From: CAZFIO01 sp964519585
GTDB lineage: Bacteria; Bacillota; Clostridia; Tissierellales; Tissierellaceae
DNA: 15,483 nucleotides
Reading direction: 5' to 3'
Assembly: GCA_964519585.1 (NCBI GenBank)
Contig: CAZFIO010000033.1
Location: forward strand, 1 to 15,483
The position numbers were made by a program, and so were the translations under genes. Shown one piece after another: positions 1 through 7,640 of this stretch. The first letter of the stretch is position 1, and every line of letters starts with the position of its first letter. The notes below the pieces were generated by a model that was given only the letters and a program-made list of their open reading frames with translations, was not told the origin of the DNA and did not search any database.

Positions 1-9
1 ATACCCAAA

Positions 10-45
10 GTTAAAATCAACATAGCCCCGTAAGGGGCCTAGCAT
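10..45 (+). repeat. degenerate CRISPR repeat upstream of the csm operon
   Basis: This 36-nt stretch lines up with the repeat of the array at 9353-9832. It shares the first seven bases GTTAAAA and the whole hairpin core CCCCGTAAGGGG at the same offset, while the last eight bases (the crRNA tag) have diverged. The hairpin gains an extra G-C pair (25 with 38), so the stem is 5 bp. The orientation is the same as in the live array. It is probably the decayed terminal repeat of another array that lies mostly outside the window, or a stray remnant. Only nine bases precede it, so the upstream side cannot be judged. Confidence 0.7.
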
Positions 46-74
46 TTTTCAAAGAAGAATAGAGAGAATAATAC

Positions 75-108
75 AAAAATATCTAGTCCTTTAGGATTAG
101 ATGTTTTT
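75..108 (+). terminator. rho-independent terminator ahead of the csm promoter
   Basis: A-rich sequence, then a stem ATCTAGTCC / GGATTAGAT (one G-T pair) around a TTTA loop, then a T-run. It could end a transcript entering from the left, for example one containing the degenerate repeat at 10-45. It would insulate the csm promoter. Confidence 0.6.
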
Positions 109-132
109 ATTAGGATAAAACCATCTATAAAA

Positions 133-161
133 TTGAATAAGGTGTGGTAATATGTTACAAT
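133..161 (+). promoter_or_regulatory. predicted sigma-A promoter of the csm operon
   Basis: TTGAAT (133-138), a 17-bp spacer and TACAAT (156-161), preceded by TG at 153-154, which makes an extended -10 element. Transcription would begin near 168 and leave about 100 nt of leader before csm1. This is the best sigma-A match between the terminator at 75-108 and the first gene. Confidence 0.6.
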
Positions 162-180
162 TAACTTAATTAGTGTGAAT

Positions 181-223
181 TTTTAGACAAATAACGATTT
201 AATAAATGCCTATTTTAGACAAA
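181..223. promoter_or_regulatory. direct repeat pair in the csm1 5' leader, possible operator
   Basis: TTTTAGACAAA occurs at 181-191 and again at 213-223, exactly 32 bp apart, about three helical turns. The pair sits just downstream of the predicted promoter and ahead of the csm1 ribosome binding site. Same-face spacing fits a dimeric regulator, but no regulator is identified and the function is inference. Confidence 0.4.
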
Positions 224-269
224 ACAAGAACAAAATTACACAAAAATATATAGAACGGAGGGAGAATAC

Positions 270-2573
270 TTGGAAGATAGATTGGTAGATTTGATTATAG
301 GAGCCTTACTACATGATATAGGAAAGATAGTCCATAGGACGGGGCTTATGAAATCTCATAGTACTTCTGGTTGGGAATTCTTACAGGAAAAGGATACCTT
401 TAAGGACAATAATAATATAAAGGAAGGTGTTAAATACCACCACGGACGAGAGCTTTCCAAAGCAAAATTAGAAGAAGATTCTCTGGCCTATCTTGTCTAT
501 ATGGCTGACAATATTTCAGCAGCAGGCGACAGAAGATTAGAATTTATAGAAGGAGAAGAAAGTCAAGGAGCCATTTTTAATAAGGGCATGCCTTTAGCAT
601 CAGTATTCAATATCCTAAACGGCAATGATGAAAGCTATAGTTATAATCTAAAGACTATAGAAAAGATTAATTACCCACGAGATGGAAGTAGGGAATATAC
701 AACAGTGGATTATACAAATATCCTCCAAAAAATCAGAGAGCAAATTGCTGGCATAGAAGTCAAAGAGGAATACATAAACTCTATACTACACTTATTGGAA
801 AGTACCACATCATATATCCCTTCTTCAACAAATACAAAAGAACTTGGTGATATATCCCTATATGACCATAGCAAAACTACAGCTGCTATAGCATCCTGCC
901 TATATTACTACTTAGAAGATAAAAACTACAAAAAAACTGTATTTGATAAGGGCAAAGAATTCTATATGGAAGATGCCTATCTCCTATATTCTGCAGATAT
1001 CTCAGGGATTCAAAACTATATTTATTTTATAAGTGGAACAAAGGCCTTAAAGTCTTTAAGGACCAGGTCTCTATACCTAGAAATCCTTCTTGAAAACCTA
1101 GTAGATGAACTTCTAAGTAAACTAGGCCTATCTAGATGCAATCTTTTATATACAGGTGGTGGACATGCTTATCTTCTTTTACCAAACACTGAAAAGGTAA
1201 AAAAAGATTTATTGGAGTTTGAAAGTGAAATCAAGAATTGGTTCCTAGAACAATTTGATATTTCACTATTTATTGCTAGTGCTTATGCAGAATGCAATAG
1301 CAAGGACTTAAGCAATGATATAGGCAAGGTATATAAAAAAGTAGGGAAAAATATCTCTAAAAAGAAAACTAATAGATATAGTGCAGAAGATATAATCCGA
1401 TTAAACTCTTTTAAAAGAGTTAAAGAAGATAGAGAATGTAGAGAATGCAAAAAATCAGGACCAGTAAATCTAGAGGGTCTTTGCCCTATATGTCAGAATT
1501 TGATTGATATTTCTCCCAAGATCACAAAAGCAGATACTTATTTTGTAGTATCAGAAAAACTTACCAAGGACTTCCCCTTTGCTTCTTTGGCCCTACCCTT
1601 TAACCAGGTCTTAGAAATTAAAACAAAAGAGGAAATCCTAGAAGGAGAATATATAAGGGTCTACTCTAAAAACCAGCCATCCATGGGCTATAAGTTTGCA
1701 ACTAATCTATGGGTTGGAGATTATACAAAAAGAAGCAAGGTTAGCAACAATATTAAGGATTTTAGTGAATTTGCTAAGGAAAGCAGGGGACTAGAAAGAA
1801 TAGGGGTCCTTAGGGCAGACGTGGATAATCTTGGACAGGCCTTTGTAAGAGGGTTCAGCAAGGAAAAAAACCAAGAGACCCTATCTAGGACCTCCAGCCT
1901 ATCAAGACAGCTATCTATTTTTTTTAAATACTATATCAATGAAATATTAGGTGAAAAAGATAGAAATGCCTTAATCATATATTCAGGTGGGGACGATATG
2001 TTTATTGTGGGTTCTTGGAATGATTGTATAGAATTAGCCAAGGACATAAGACTAGGATTTAAGAAATTCACCCAAAACACCCTAACCATTTCAGCAGGTA
2101 TAGGTATCTATAGTCACACTTATCCCATAGCTAGGATAGCTAAAGAGGTTGGGGAACTAGAAAACGCAGCAAAAACTAAGGATGAAAACAAGGATAAGGT
2201 GACCCTTTTTAGAAAGGCCAAAATAGGTCATAAGCGAGAAGTCTTGGAAGAGGATTGGGTTCTTAAGTGGGAGCAGCTGCCTAGTTTGGAAAATAGAGAA
2301 TCCCAGGAAGGAATAGAAGGGAAACTTAACGAACTAAGAAGGGTTTTTGACAGGGATCAACAAAGTGGAAAAGCCTTCTTGTACAAGGTCTTGGACCTAC
2401 TAAGAAACTCTTCAGACAAAATCAATATAGCTAGATATGCCTATCTTTTAAAAAGGGCACAAGAAAGAAATAGAAATCTAAATGTACAAAAATTTTATAA
2501 GTATATAAATGATGAGAGGGAAAGGAAGGAACTTGAGATAGCCATCACCCTATATTCCTATGAAACAAGATAA
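270..2573 (+). CDS. csm1: type III-A CRISPR effector large subunit Cas10/Csm1
   Basis: This is the large subunit of the Csm interference complex. In this family, target RNA binding switches on a DNase in the HD domain and synthesis of cyclic oligoadenylate in the palm domain. Visible parts in order: HD domain with H15-D16 (ALLHDIGK), H57-H58 and D80; a first palm domain with ISGIQNYIY and TGGGHAYLLLP; a zinc finger with C390, C393, C405 and C408; and a second palm domain with GVLRADVDN and the cyclase motif GGDD at 573-576. The 767-aa length is normal for Csm1. Translation starts at a TTG placed 8 nt after GGAGG (257-261); no better start is available. It is the first gene of the operon. Both catalytic centres look intact, so the complex should cut DNA and signal to Csm6. 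Confidence 0.97.
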   Translation: MEDRLVDLIIGALLHDIGKIVHRTGLMKSHSTSGWEFLQEKDTFKDNNNIKEGVKYHHGRELSKAKLEEDSLAYLVYMADNISAAGDRRLEFIEGEESQGAIFNKGMPLASVFNILNGNDESYSYNLKTIEKINYPRDGSREYTTVDYTNILQKIREQIAGIEVKEEYINSILHLLESTTSYIPSSTNTKELGDISLYDHSKTTAAIASCLYYYLEDKNYKKTVFDKGKEFYMEDAYLLYSADISGIQNYIYFISGTKALKSLRTRSLYLEILLENLVDELLSKLGLSRCNLLYTGGGHAYLLLPNTEKVKKDLLEFESEIKNWFLEQFDISLFIASAYAECNSKDLSNDIGKVYKKVGKNISKKKTNRYSAEDIIRLNSFKRVKEDRECRECKKSGPVNLEGLCPICQNLIDISPKITKADTYFVVSEKLTKDFPFASLALPFNQVLEIKTKEEILEGEYIRVYSKNQPSMGYKFATNLWVGDYTKRSKVSNNIKDFSEFAKESRGLERIGVLRADVDNLGQAFVRGFSKEKNQETLSRTSSLSRQLSIFFKYYINEILGEKDRNALIIYSGGDDMFIVGSWNDCIELAKDIRLGFKKFTQNTLTISAGIGIYSHTYPIARIAKEVGELENAAKTKDENKDKVTLFRKAKIGHKREVLEEDWVLKWEQLPSLENRESQEGIEGKLNELRRVFDRDQQSGKAFLYKVLDLLRNSSDKINIARYAYLLKRAQERNRNLNVQKFYKYINDERERKELEIAITLYSYETR

Positions 2574-2590
2574 AAAGGAGGATGATTTAT

Positions 2591-3001
2591 ATGGCAAATG
2601 TAATAAGCGAAGACTATGTAGACAAGGCAGAAAGACTTATGAAGGACTTAAGTCAAGTAATAACCACTAGCAAAATAAGAGACCTAATGGCCCAGGTAAA
2701 TGAATTGTATAATGACATAATTTTAGAAAGGGATAAAAAACTTTCTAAGAATCATGTAGAAGCCATAAGACATCTCAAGGTAAAAATGATTTATGATGCG
2801 GGAAGAGATAGGCAAGAATTTATCCCAAGAAGATTTCAAAATGAGCCCTGGTACAAGGAAGGGAAGATCACATACTTTTTCAAAGAAACTGGTCTCCTGG
2901 ATATGGTAAGCAGGATAGGAGACAGTAGAGAAGAGTTTCTTAACTACTGTAAGTATTTTGAAGCCCTAGTAGCATATCATAAATTCTATGGAGGTAAATA
3001 A
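2591..3001 (+). CDS. csm2: type III-A effector small subunit Csm2
   Basis: Small, largely helical subunit that in this family lines the inner filament of the Csm complex along crRNA and target RNA. The predicted 136-aa protein has the family signatures: TTSKIRDLM near the N-terminus, a lysine/arginine-rich middle (about residues 49-80), and EALVAYHKFYGGK at the end. The start was placed at the ATG at 2591, because GGAGG (2577-2581) lies 9 nt upstream. The earlier in-frame ATG at 2582 directly abuts that site and is unlikely to be used. The gene begins 17 nt after csm1 and ends 1 nt before csm3, so translation is probably coupled. Confidence 0.93.
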   Translation: MANVISEDYVDKAERLMKDLSQVITTSKIRDLMAQVNELYNDIILERDKKLSKNHVEAIRHLKVKMIYDAGRDRQEFIPRRFQNEPWYKEGKITYFFKETGLLDMVSRIGDSREEFLNYCKYFEALVAYHKFYGGK

Positions 3002-3002
3002 T

Positions 3003-3644
3003 ATGAACTTTGGAAAGATTTTGATTAAGGGGAAAATAGAGTTAGTTACAGGACTGCATATAGGGGGAACTGAGTCATATTCAGCCATAGGGGCTGTAGA
3101 TAGTCCCGTAGTAAGGGATAGTTTGTCCGGTTATCCTATAATACCGGGAAGCAGTTTAAAAGGGAAAATGAGGTCCCTTCTACAAAAAACCTTTGGAGCA
3201 AGCCCATCACATAATGATGACCATATCCAGGTCCTTAGACTTTTTGGAAGTGGTGGGGGCAGGGATAGAGATATCCTACCTTCCAGACTTAAATTCAGTG
3301 ATTGCTTTATAGATGATGGTAAAGTAGAAGAATTGAAAGAGGCAAATATAAGATTAACAGAGGTAAAGACAGAAAACACCATAGACAGAAGGACATCCAT
3401 AGCAAACCCTAGACAAATTGAAAGGGTTGTAAGAGGTATGGTCTTTAACTTTGAGATGGTCTATGACTGTCTGGTAGAAGAGGAGTTGGATGAGGATTTT
3501 AAAAATATATCCACGGCTATGAGACTCTTAGAAAATGATTACCTAGGAGGGCATGGTTCTAGGGGTAGTGGCAGGATTAAGTTTAAGGACATAGAAGTAA
3601 TAAATATATACGGAGAAATGAAAGACATAAGGTTAGAGGTGTAG
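3003..3644 (+). CDS. csm3: type III-A backbone RAMP protein and target RNase Csm3
   Basis: Backbone subunit that in this family forms the crRNA-binding filament and cuts bound target RNA every 6 nt. The protein is 213 aa. D33 in IGAVDSPVVRD occupies the position known to be the catalytic aspartate in Csm3 of other bacteria. The RAMP signature IPGSSLKGKMR follows, and the glycine-rich loop GGHGSRGSGR spans 182-191. The start is the ATG at 3003, 8 nt after GGAGG (2990-2994), which lies inside the end of csm2; an in-frame ATG at 2988 precedes that site and was rejected. With Asp33 present, RNA cutting should be active. Confidence 0.96.
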   Translation: MNFGKILIKGKIELVTGLHIGGTESYSAIGAVDSPVVRDSLSGYPIIPGSSLKGKMRSLLQKTFGASPSHNDDHIQVLRLFGSGGGRDRDILPSRLKFSDCFIDDGKVEELKEANIRLTEVKTENTIDRRTSIANPRQIERVVRGMVFNFEMVYDCLVEEELDEDFKNISTAMRLLENDYLGGHGSRGSGRIKFKDIEVINIYGEMKDIRLEV

Positions 3645-3646
3645 TT

Positions 3647-4483
3647 ATGGAAAGAACTATTGTAAAATTAAACTTTCTAAGTCCTATACACATAGGAAAT
3701 AGAAGCCTTGGCGATAGTGAATATGAAATAAAGGCAGACACCTTGTTTTCAGCCCTTTGTATAGAAAGTGGAGATATAGATAAAGTTCTTAGGGAAGTAA
3801 GGGAAAAAGGCTTAAGAATATCAGATGCCCTTCCCTTTATAGATGAATTTTACTATATACCCAAACCCATGATATACATAGAGCAGAAGGAAGAAAACTA
3901 TAAGCTATTTAAAAAAATCAACTACATTACTGAAGATACCTTAGACTTCTTTCTAAAGGGAGAACTATATCCAGAAGATGAATTAGAAAACTTCATATTA
4001 GGGGAGTCAGATATAAGGACAAGGGTGGCAATAGGTGGAGACCCCTACCAGGTTGGTACCTTTACATTTAATAAAAATGCTGGCCTATATGTAATTGTTG
4101 AGCATACTAGTGATTATATATTTGAAGTATTTGAAAGGCTTCAATATAGTGGTTTAGGAGGTAAAAGGTCCAGTGGACTTGGGAGATTTTCCTTTACCTT
4201 AGAGCCTTGCTATGACTTCCCCCAAGGGGATAAAAAAATCCTACTAAATACAGCCATGGCCAAGGAGGATGAATTAGAAGAAGCCTTGAGAGGTGCCAAT
4301 TACCTCCTGCAAAAAAGAGCAGGTTTTATCCATGAAAGTAATTATAAAAAACAAGACTTCTATAGCTTTAAGGCAGGCTCTGTATTTGTAAACACCTTTC
4401 AGGGAGATATATTTGATGTAGGAAATGACCAGCATCCAGTATATAGGTATTGTCTACCTATGTTTATGGGGGTGAATATATGA
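3647..4483 (+). CDS. csm4: type III-A RAMP protein Csm4
   Basis: In this family Csm4 caps the filament at the crRNA 5' tag and docks Csm1. The 278-aa protein begins with a RAMP strand (LNFLSPIHIGN) and includes the substrate-loop-like segment RTRVAIGGDPYQVGTF. The glycine-rich loop GLGGKRSSGLGR lies at 169-180. GAGGTG (3636-3641), at the end of csm3, serves as ribosome binding site for the ATG at 3647, two nt after the csm3 stop. Its stop overlaps the csm5 start as ATGA, a typical coupling arrangement. No nuclease residues are expected in this subunit. Confidence 0.92.
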   Translation: MERTIVKLNFLSPIHIGNRSLGDSEYEIKADTLFSALCIESGDIDKVLREVREKGLRISDALPFIDEFYYIPKPMIYIEQKEENYKLFKKINYITEDTLDFFLKGELYPEDELENFILGESDIRTRVAIGGDPYQVGTFTFNKNAGLYVIVEHTSDYIFEVFERLQYSGLGGKRSSGLGRFSFTLEPCYDFPQGDKKILLNTAMAKEDELEEALRGANYLLQKRAGFIHESNYKKQDFYSFKAGSVFVNTFQGDIFDVGNDQHPVYRYCLPMFMGVNI

Positions 4484-5484
4484 AAAACTATAAAATCAGC
4501 CTAGAAGTTTTGACCCCAGTATATATAGGCAATGGGAGCGATATAAGTAAAAAGGACTATGATCTTAAAGGTAGCAAGGCATATATTTACGATCCAATCA
4601 AACTTCATGGATTGTTTGGAAACTTATATGAAGATTTTTTAATGGACAGGAAAACCCTAACAGATTTTTTGGGAAATAACCCCATTAGAGTAAATAAGGA
4701 TTTAGGATCGGCCCTTAAGTACCAGGTTGATCTTGGGGACAGGTCCATAAGAAAAAGTGACAATATTAAGGAATTCATAAAAGATGCTTATGGATACCCA
4801 TATATTCCAGGAAGTTCTTTGAAGGGGGCTATACGGACAGCCATCCTAGCCTATGAAATAAAAAAATCAGGCCCTAATAAGTATGGGAAGTATAGAAGTG
4901 AAAACTTATCAAGGGCTACCAGGAGTAACTACATGGAAGAGGAAGCCTTTGGAAGGATAATCCACAGTAAATTTAAGAAACTAAGGATTAGTGATAGTAA
5001 ACCCTTGCCTAAGGATAGTTTAGTCTTGTCAAAAAAGATAGATATATTTAAAGATAGCAATTCAAACAACAAACTAAACTTATCTAGAGAATCATTGAAG
5101 CCAGGTACCATAGTAGAGTTTCAGTTAAGTATTCTAGATAATGAAGAAATCTTTACACCGGAAAATATTATGATGGCTTTAAAAGAATTTATCCATGAAT
5201 ATAGGAAAAGATTTTTAAGCAAGTTTAAGTCCTATGATGAATCTTATCTAAATGAAGATATCATCTATATAGGAGGAGGGACTGGCTTTTTAACCAAGAC
5301 AGTGAACTATGCTCTCTATGGTGATAAGGCCCTAACAACAACAGCCAACTTCTTAAATGAACAATTTAGAAAGCACGATCATAGAAAAGATATAGCTTTA
5401 GGAATATCCCCAAGAGCAAAAAAGTGTACTAAAATCAACAATAAAACAGTAGAAATGGGAATTTGCAAAATAAGGATTGATTAG
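4480..5484 (+). CDS. csm5: type III-A RAMP protein Csm5
   Basis: Csm5 caps the 3' end of the crRNA filament and in studied systems helps crRNA maturation by recruiting host nucleases. The protein is 334 aa from the ATG at 4480. It opens with the RAMP strand LEVLTPVYIGNGS, has the signature YIPGSSLKGAIR beginning at residue 108, and the glycine-rich GGGTGF at 265-270. The start was chosen over an in-frame ATG 30 nt upstream because GGGGGTGA (4468-4475) sits just ahead of 4480, and because this start overlaps the csm4 stop by 4 nt. The cas6 ATG follows its TAG stop directly. Confidence 0.93.
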   Translation: MKNYKISLEVLTPVYIGNGSDISKKDYDLKGSKAYIYDPIKLHGLFGNLYEDFLMDRKTLTDFLGNNPIRVNKDLGSALKYQVDLGDRSIRKSDNIKEFIKDAYGYPYIPGSSLKGAIRTAILAYEIKKSGPNKYGKYRSENLSRATRSNYMEEEAFGRIIHSKFKKLRISDSKPLPKDSLVLSKKIDIFKDSNSNNKLNLSRESLKPGTIVEFQLSILDNEEIFTPENIMMALKEFIHEYRKRFLSKFKSYDESYLNEDIIYIGGGTGFLTKTVNYALYGDKALTTTANFLNEQFRKHDHRKDIALGISPRAKKCTKINNKTVEMGICKIRID

Positions 5485-6150
5485 ATGAAGCAGATAAGAT
5501 TTCAAATAGAATATGATGGAAGGTTTTCCTACTCATGGGCCTATGCCTTATATAGTGCATTCTTAAAAGATCTGGATAAGGATAAAGGTAATCAGATCCA
5601 TGAAGATAAGTTCTTCAACCAGTATATCAGCCCTAGAGAGTGGATTATAAACACAGATATAGACTATAGCTTTAGGGATGAATACTATCTAAATAAGTTT
5701 GATACTAGAATAAAACTTAAAGACAAAAAGATATCTATTTTTTCAGAACAGAACATGGCTGATAAGTTCCTAGTCAATGACCCTTATAAAAAAACTGTAA
5801 GAATTAGATTTCTTACCCCCACAAGTTTTAAACAGGCAGGGGACTATGTTTTATTCCCAACAAAAAATTTGATTATGCAAAGCCTAAGCAATAAGTGGAA
5901 CTCTTGGGCAGAAAAATTTACACTAGAAGATATAGAATGGGATAATTGTAAAATCTCAAGATATGACCTAAGAAGCATAAATTACCTACTTAAGGGAGTT
6001 AGAATTCAAGCCTTTATAGGCTATGTAGATATATTTTTTTGGGGTGGAGAAAGCCTCATAAGACTAGGGAATATGGTTTGTAATTTTGGAAATTACTCTG
6101 GCATAGGAATAAAAACAAGCCTAGGGATGGGAGGGTGCTTGATTGAGTAA
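5485..6150 (+). CDS. cas6: CRISPR repeat endoribonuclease Cas6
   Basis: Cas6 cuts the pre-crRNA within each repeat. The 221-aa protein has the RAMP-type glycine-rich loop GIGIKTSLGMGG at 206-217, close to its C-terminus, as expected for Cas6. H39 in an LH/IHE-type context before FFNQYISP is a candidate catalytic histidine (inference by position). AAGGA at 5472-5476 precedes the ATG, which directly follows the csm5 stop. The likely substrate is the local repeat. Cleavage on the 3' side of CCCCGTAAGGGG would release the 8-nt tag ACGGAAAC. The gene overlaps the start of csm6 by 8 nt. Confidence 0.9.
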   Translation: MKQIRFQIEYDGRFSYSWAYALYSAFLKDLDKDKGNQIHEDKFFNQYISPREWIINTDIDYSFRDEYYLNKFDTRIKLKDKKISIFSEQNMADKFLVNDPYKKTVRIRFLTPTSFKQAGDYVLFPTKNLIMQSLSNKWNSWAEKFTLEDIEWDNCKISRYDLRSINYLLKGVRIQAFIGYVDIFFWGGESLIRLGNMVCNFGNYSGIGIKTSLGMGGCLIE

Positions 6151-7360
6151 GTATGTATTATTTAGTCCTATAGGGGCAACAGACCCAGTAAGAAACTACT
6201 ATGATGGGCCCTTACTTCATATAGTAAGGCATTACAGACCTAGTAAGGTCTACCTATTTTTCACAAAAGAAATGGCAGGAAAGATTGAAGAAATAAAAGA
6301 AGCCTTACAAGGCTTTAAGGTGGAAATAGAAATTATCCAGTCAGATATAGAAAACCCCCATGATTTTGATATCTTTATGGATATATTTGAAAACTTATTA
6401 AACCAGATACAAGAAGAAAATCAAGATAGCCAAATCTTATTAAATATAAGTAGCGGTACTCCACAAATGAAATCTGCCCTAGCCTTGGAAGTAGTAGCAT
6501 CAAATTTAATCTTAAAACCTATACAGGTAGCAACTCCTATGAAGGGATCCAATGCAAATACAAGCCATGGAGGCCTTATAGGAGAAAATCTTGATGATTT
6601 AATGGAGAAGGGGAAGTACCTGGAGGAAAATAGGTGCATAGAACCAGATATACTTTCTTTTAGGAGGATGACAGCAAAAAGAGATATAGTATCCCTGATA
6701 CATAGCTATGAATACAGGGGAGCCCTAAATAAAACTAGGGAAAATATAGGGTTATTTAGTAAAGATGTAGAGTCCTTAATAGACTATGCCAGACTTAGAC
6801 AAAATGACAATAATCAATATGGGAAAAACCCTTGGAATAGGGAATTTTCCTACACCCAAGATACAAGAGCAAAAAGAGCCTGTGATTATTATTGCCTCCT
6901 TAAGAGCAAGGGGGAAACAGGGGAACTTTCATATTTTACCCTTCTATTAAAACCCCTAGCTGAATATATAGGAGAAGACTATCTTGGATCTTTTAAAGAT
7001 GAAGAAGTAAAACCTTACCTGGATGAATACTATGAAGAAAAGAAAACTGGAAAGTTTAGGCCAGACTATATATGGAAAAATGGACGAAGAGAAGTCTCTT
7101 ATAACCTTGAACAATATATTGCCATAATGAAATATAAAAGAAAGGATAAAAATATAATAGGAGGATTTGAAGAAATTAACAATACCATAGGAATTAGAAA
7201 CATATTAGCCCATGATTTACACAGGGAAGAAAACATCAATTATCAAAAAATATTAAAGACACTAAGACACCTAATTTTAATGACCTATGGTGGTAAAGTT
7301 AAAGAAGAAAGTTTTGAATTATATGAAAGAATAAACAAAAAGATAGAGTATATTCTTTAA
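6143..7360 (+). CDS. csm6: cyclic-oligoadenylate-activated RNase Csm6 (CARF-HEPN)
   Basis: Ancillary RNase activated by the cyclic oligoadenylate that Csm1 makes; once active it degrades RNA non-specifically. The N-terminal CARF part shows GATDPVRNYYDGPLLHIVRH (residues 11-30) and NISSGTPQM (101-109), the typical ligand-binding signatures. The C-terminal HEPN domain carries R352-NILA-H357, the R-x4-H catalytic motif. Length (405 aa) is normal. The start is TTG, 7 nt after GGGAGGG (6129-6135), and overlaps cas6. The N-terminal pattern resembles the streptococcal/enterococcal Csm6 type known to use cA6, so cA6 is the likelier ligand, but this is inference. No terminator is evident after it. Confidence 0.95.
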   Translation: MSKYVLFSPIGATDPVRNYYDGPLLHIVRHYRPSKVYLFFTKEMAGKIEEIKEALQGFKVEIEIIQSDIENPHDFDIFMDIFENLLNQIQEENQDSQILLNISSGTPQMKSALALEVVASNLILKPIQVATPMKGSNANTSHGGLIGENLDDLMEKGKYLEENRCIEPDILSFRRMTAKRDIVSLIHSYEYRGALNKTRENIGLFSKDVESLIDYARLRQNDNNQYGKNPWNREFSYTQDTRAKRACDYYCLLKSKGETGELSYFTLLLKPLAEYIGEDYLGSFKDEEVKPYLDEYYEEKKTGKFRPDYIWKNGRREVSYNLEQYIAIMKYKRKDKNIIGGFEEINNTIGIRNILAHDLHREENINYQKILKTLRHLILMTYGGKVKEESFELYERINKKIEYIL

Positions 7361-7379
7361 TAAAGTTCAATCTAGAAGA

Positions 7380-7512
7380 GTTTCACTCGATAAGCATATT
7401 ACTGAGTTTGAGAGGTGTTTTCCTAAGGTAAATAAAAATAAGTGTATATTTAAGGTTTTCCGCCGCAAACCATCATTTATGACCAGTCAACAAGAGCCCT
7501 ATCCAAGATAGG
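7380..7512 (+). other. divergent second CRISPR leader between csm6 and cas1
   Basis: This 133-nt stretch aligns without gaps to the last 133 nt of the live leader (9220-9352). By hand count about half the positions match overall, but the matches cluster. TTTCACTCGA (7381) corresponds to TTTCACCCGA (9221). TTTTC plus CCGCAAAC (7456-7470) corresponds to 9296-9310. CCAGTCAA (7483-7490) corresponds to 9323-9330. AGGGT sits at the repeat junction in both. All lie at identical distances from the following repeat. A 7-bp hairpin CCCTATC-CAA-GATAGGG (7497-7513) occupies the junction. Confidence 0.75.
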
Positions 7513-7548
7513 GTACAAATAGATAACCCCCCGTAAGGGGACTAATTC
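7513..7548 (+). repeat. degenerate CRISPR repeat of a collapsed array
   Basis: A 36-nt segment between the leader-like and trailer-like sequences. By hand alignment about 23 of 36 positions match the array repeat. The core CCCCGTAAGGGG (7529-7540) and the AC after it are intact, but the left half is degraded and the tag reads ACTAATTC instead of ACGGAAAC. It looks like the single surviving repeat of an array that lost its spacers or never acquired any. Confidence 0.75.
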
Positions 7549-7586
7549 GGGTGGGCATGGAAACCCACCCCTACAAAAAAGACCTA
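7549..7586 (+). repeat. copy of the array trailer
   Basis: GGGTGGGCATG directly follows the degenerate repeat, exactly as it follows the last repeat of the live array at 9833. CAAAAAAGACCTA recurs 25 nt on (24 nt in the live copy). Here GGGTGGG and CCCACCC can form a 7-bp hairpin. The right arm of the live terminator is missing, so transcription could pass into cas1. Confidence 0.75.
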
Positions 7587-7593
7587 AAAGCAT

Positions 7594-7635
7594 GACCTAG
7601 ATCTAACTTCCAACATCTGACCTCTAACCTCTAAA
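7594..7635. repeat. imperfect heptamer tandem tract
   Basis: Six consecutive 7-nt units: GACCTAG, ATCTAAC, TTCCAAC, ATCTGAC, CTCTAAC, CTCTAAA. The period is exact although the units vary. No function is evident. It lies between the trailer copy and the hairpin before cas1. Confidence 0.6.
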
Positions 7636-7640
7636 TTATC

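Noticed and set aside
2582..2590. Upstream ATG as the csm2 start
   Set aside because: It abuts the GGAGG motif with no spacing; the ATG at 2591 has a normal 9-nt gap.
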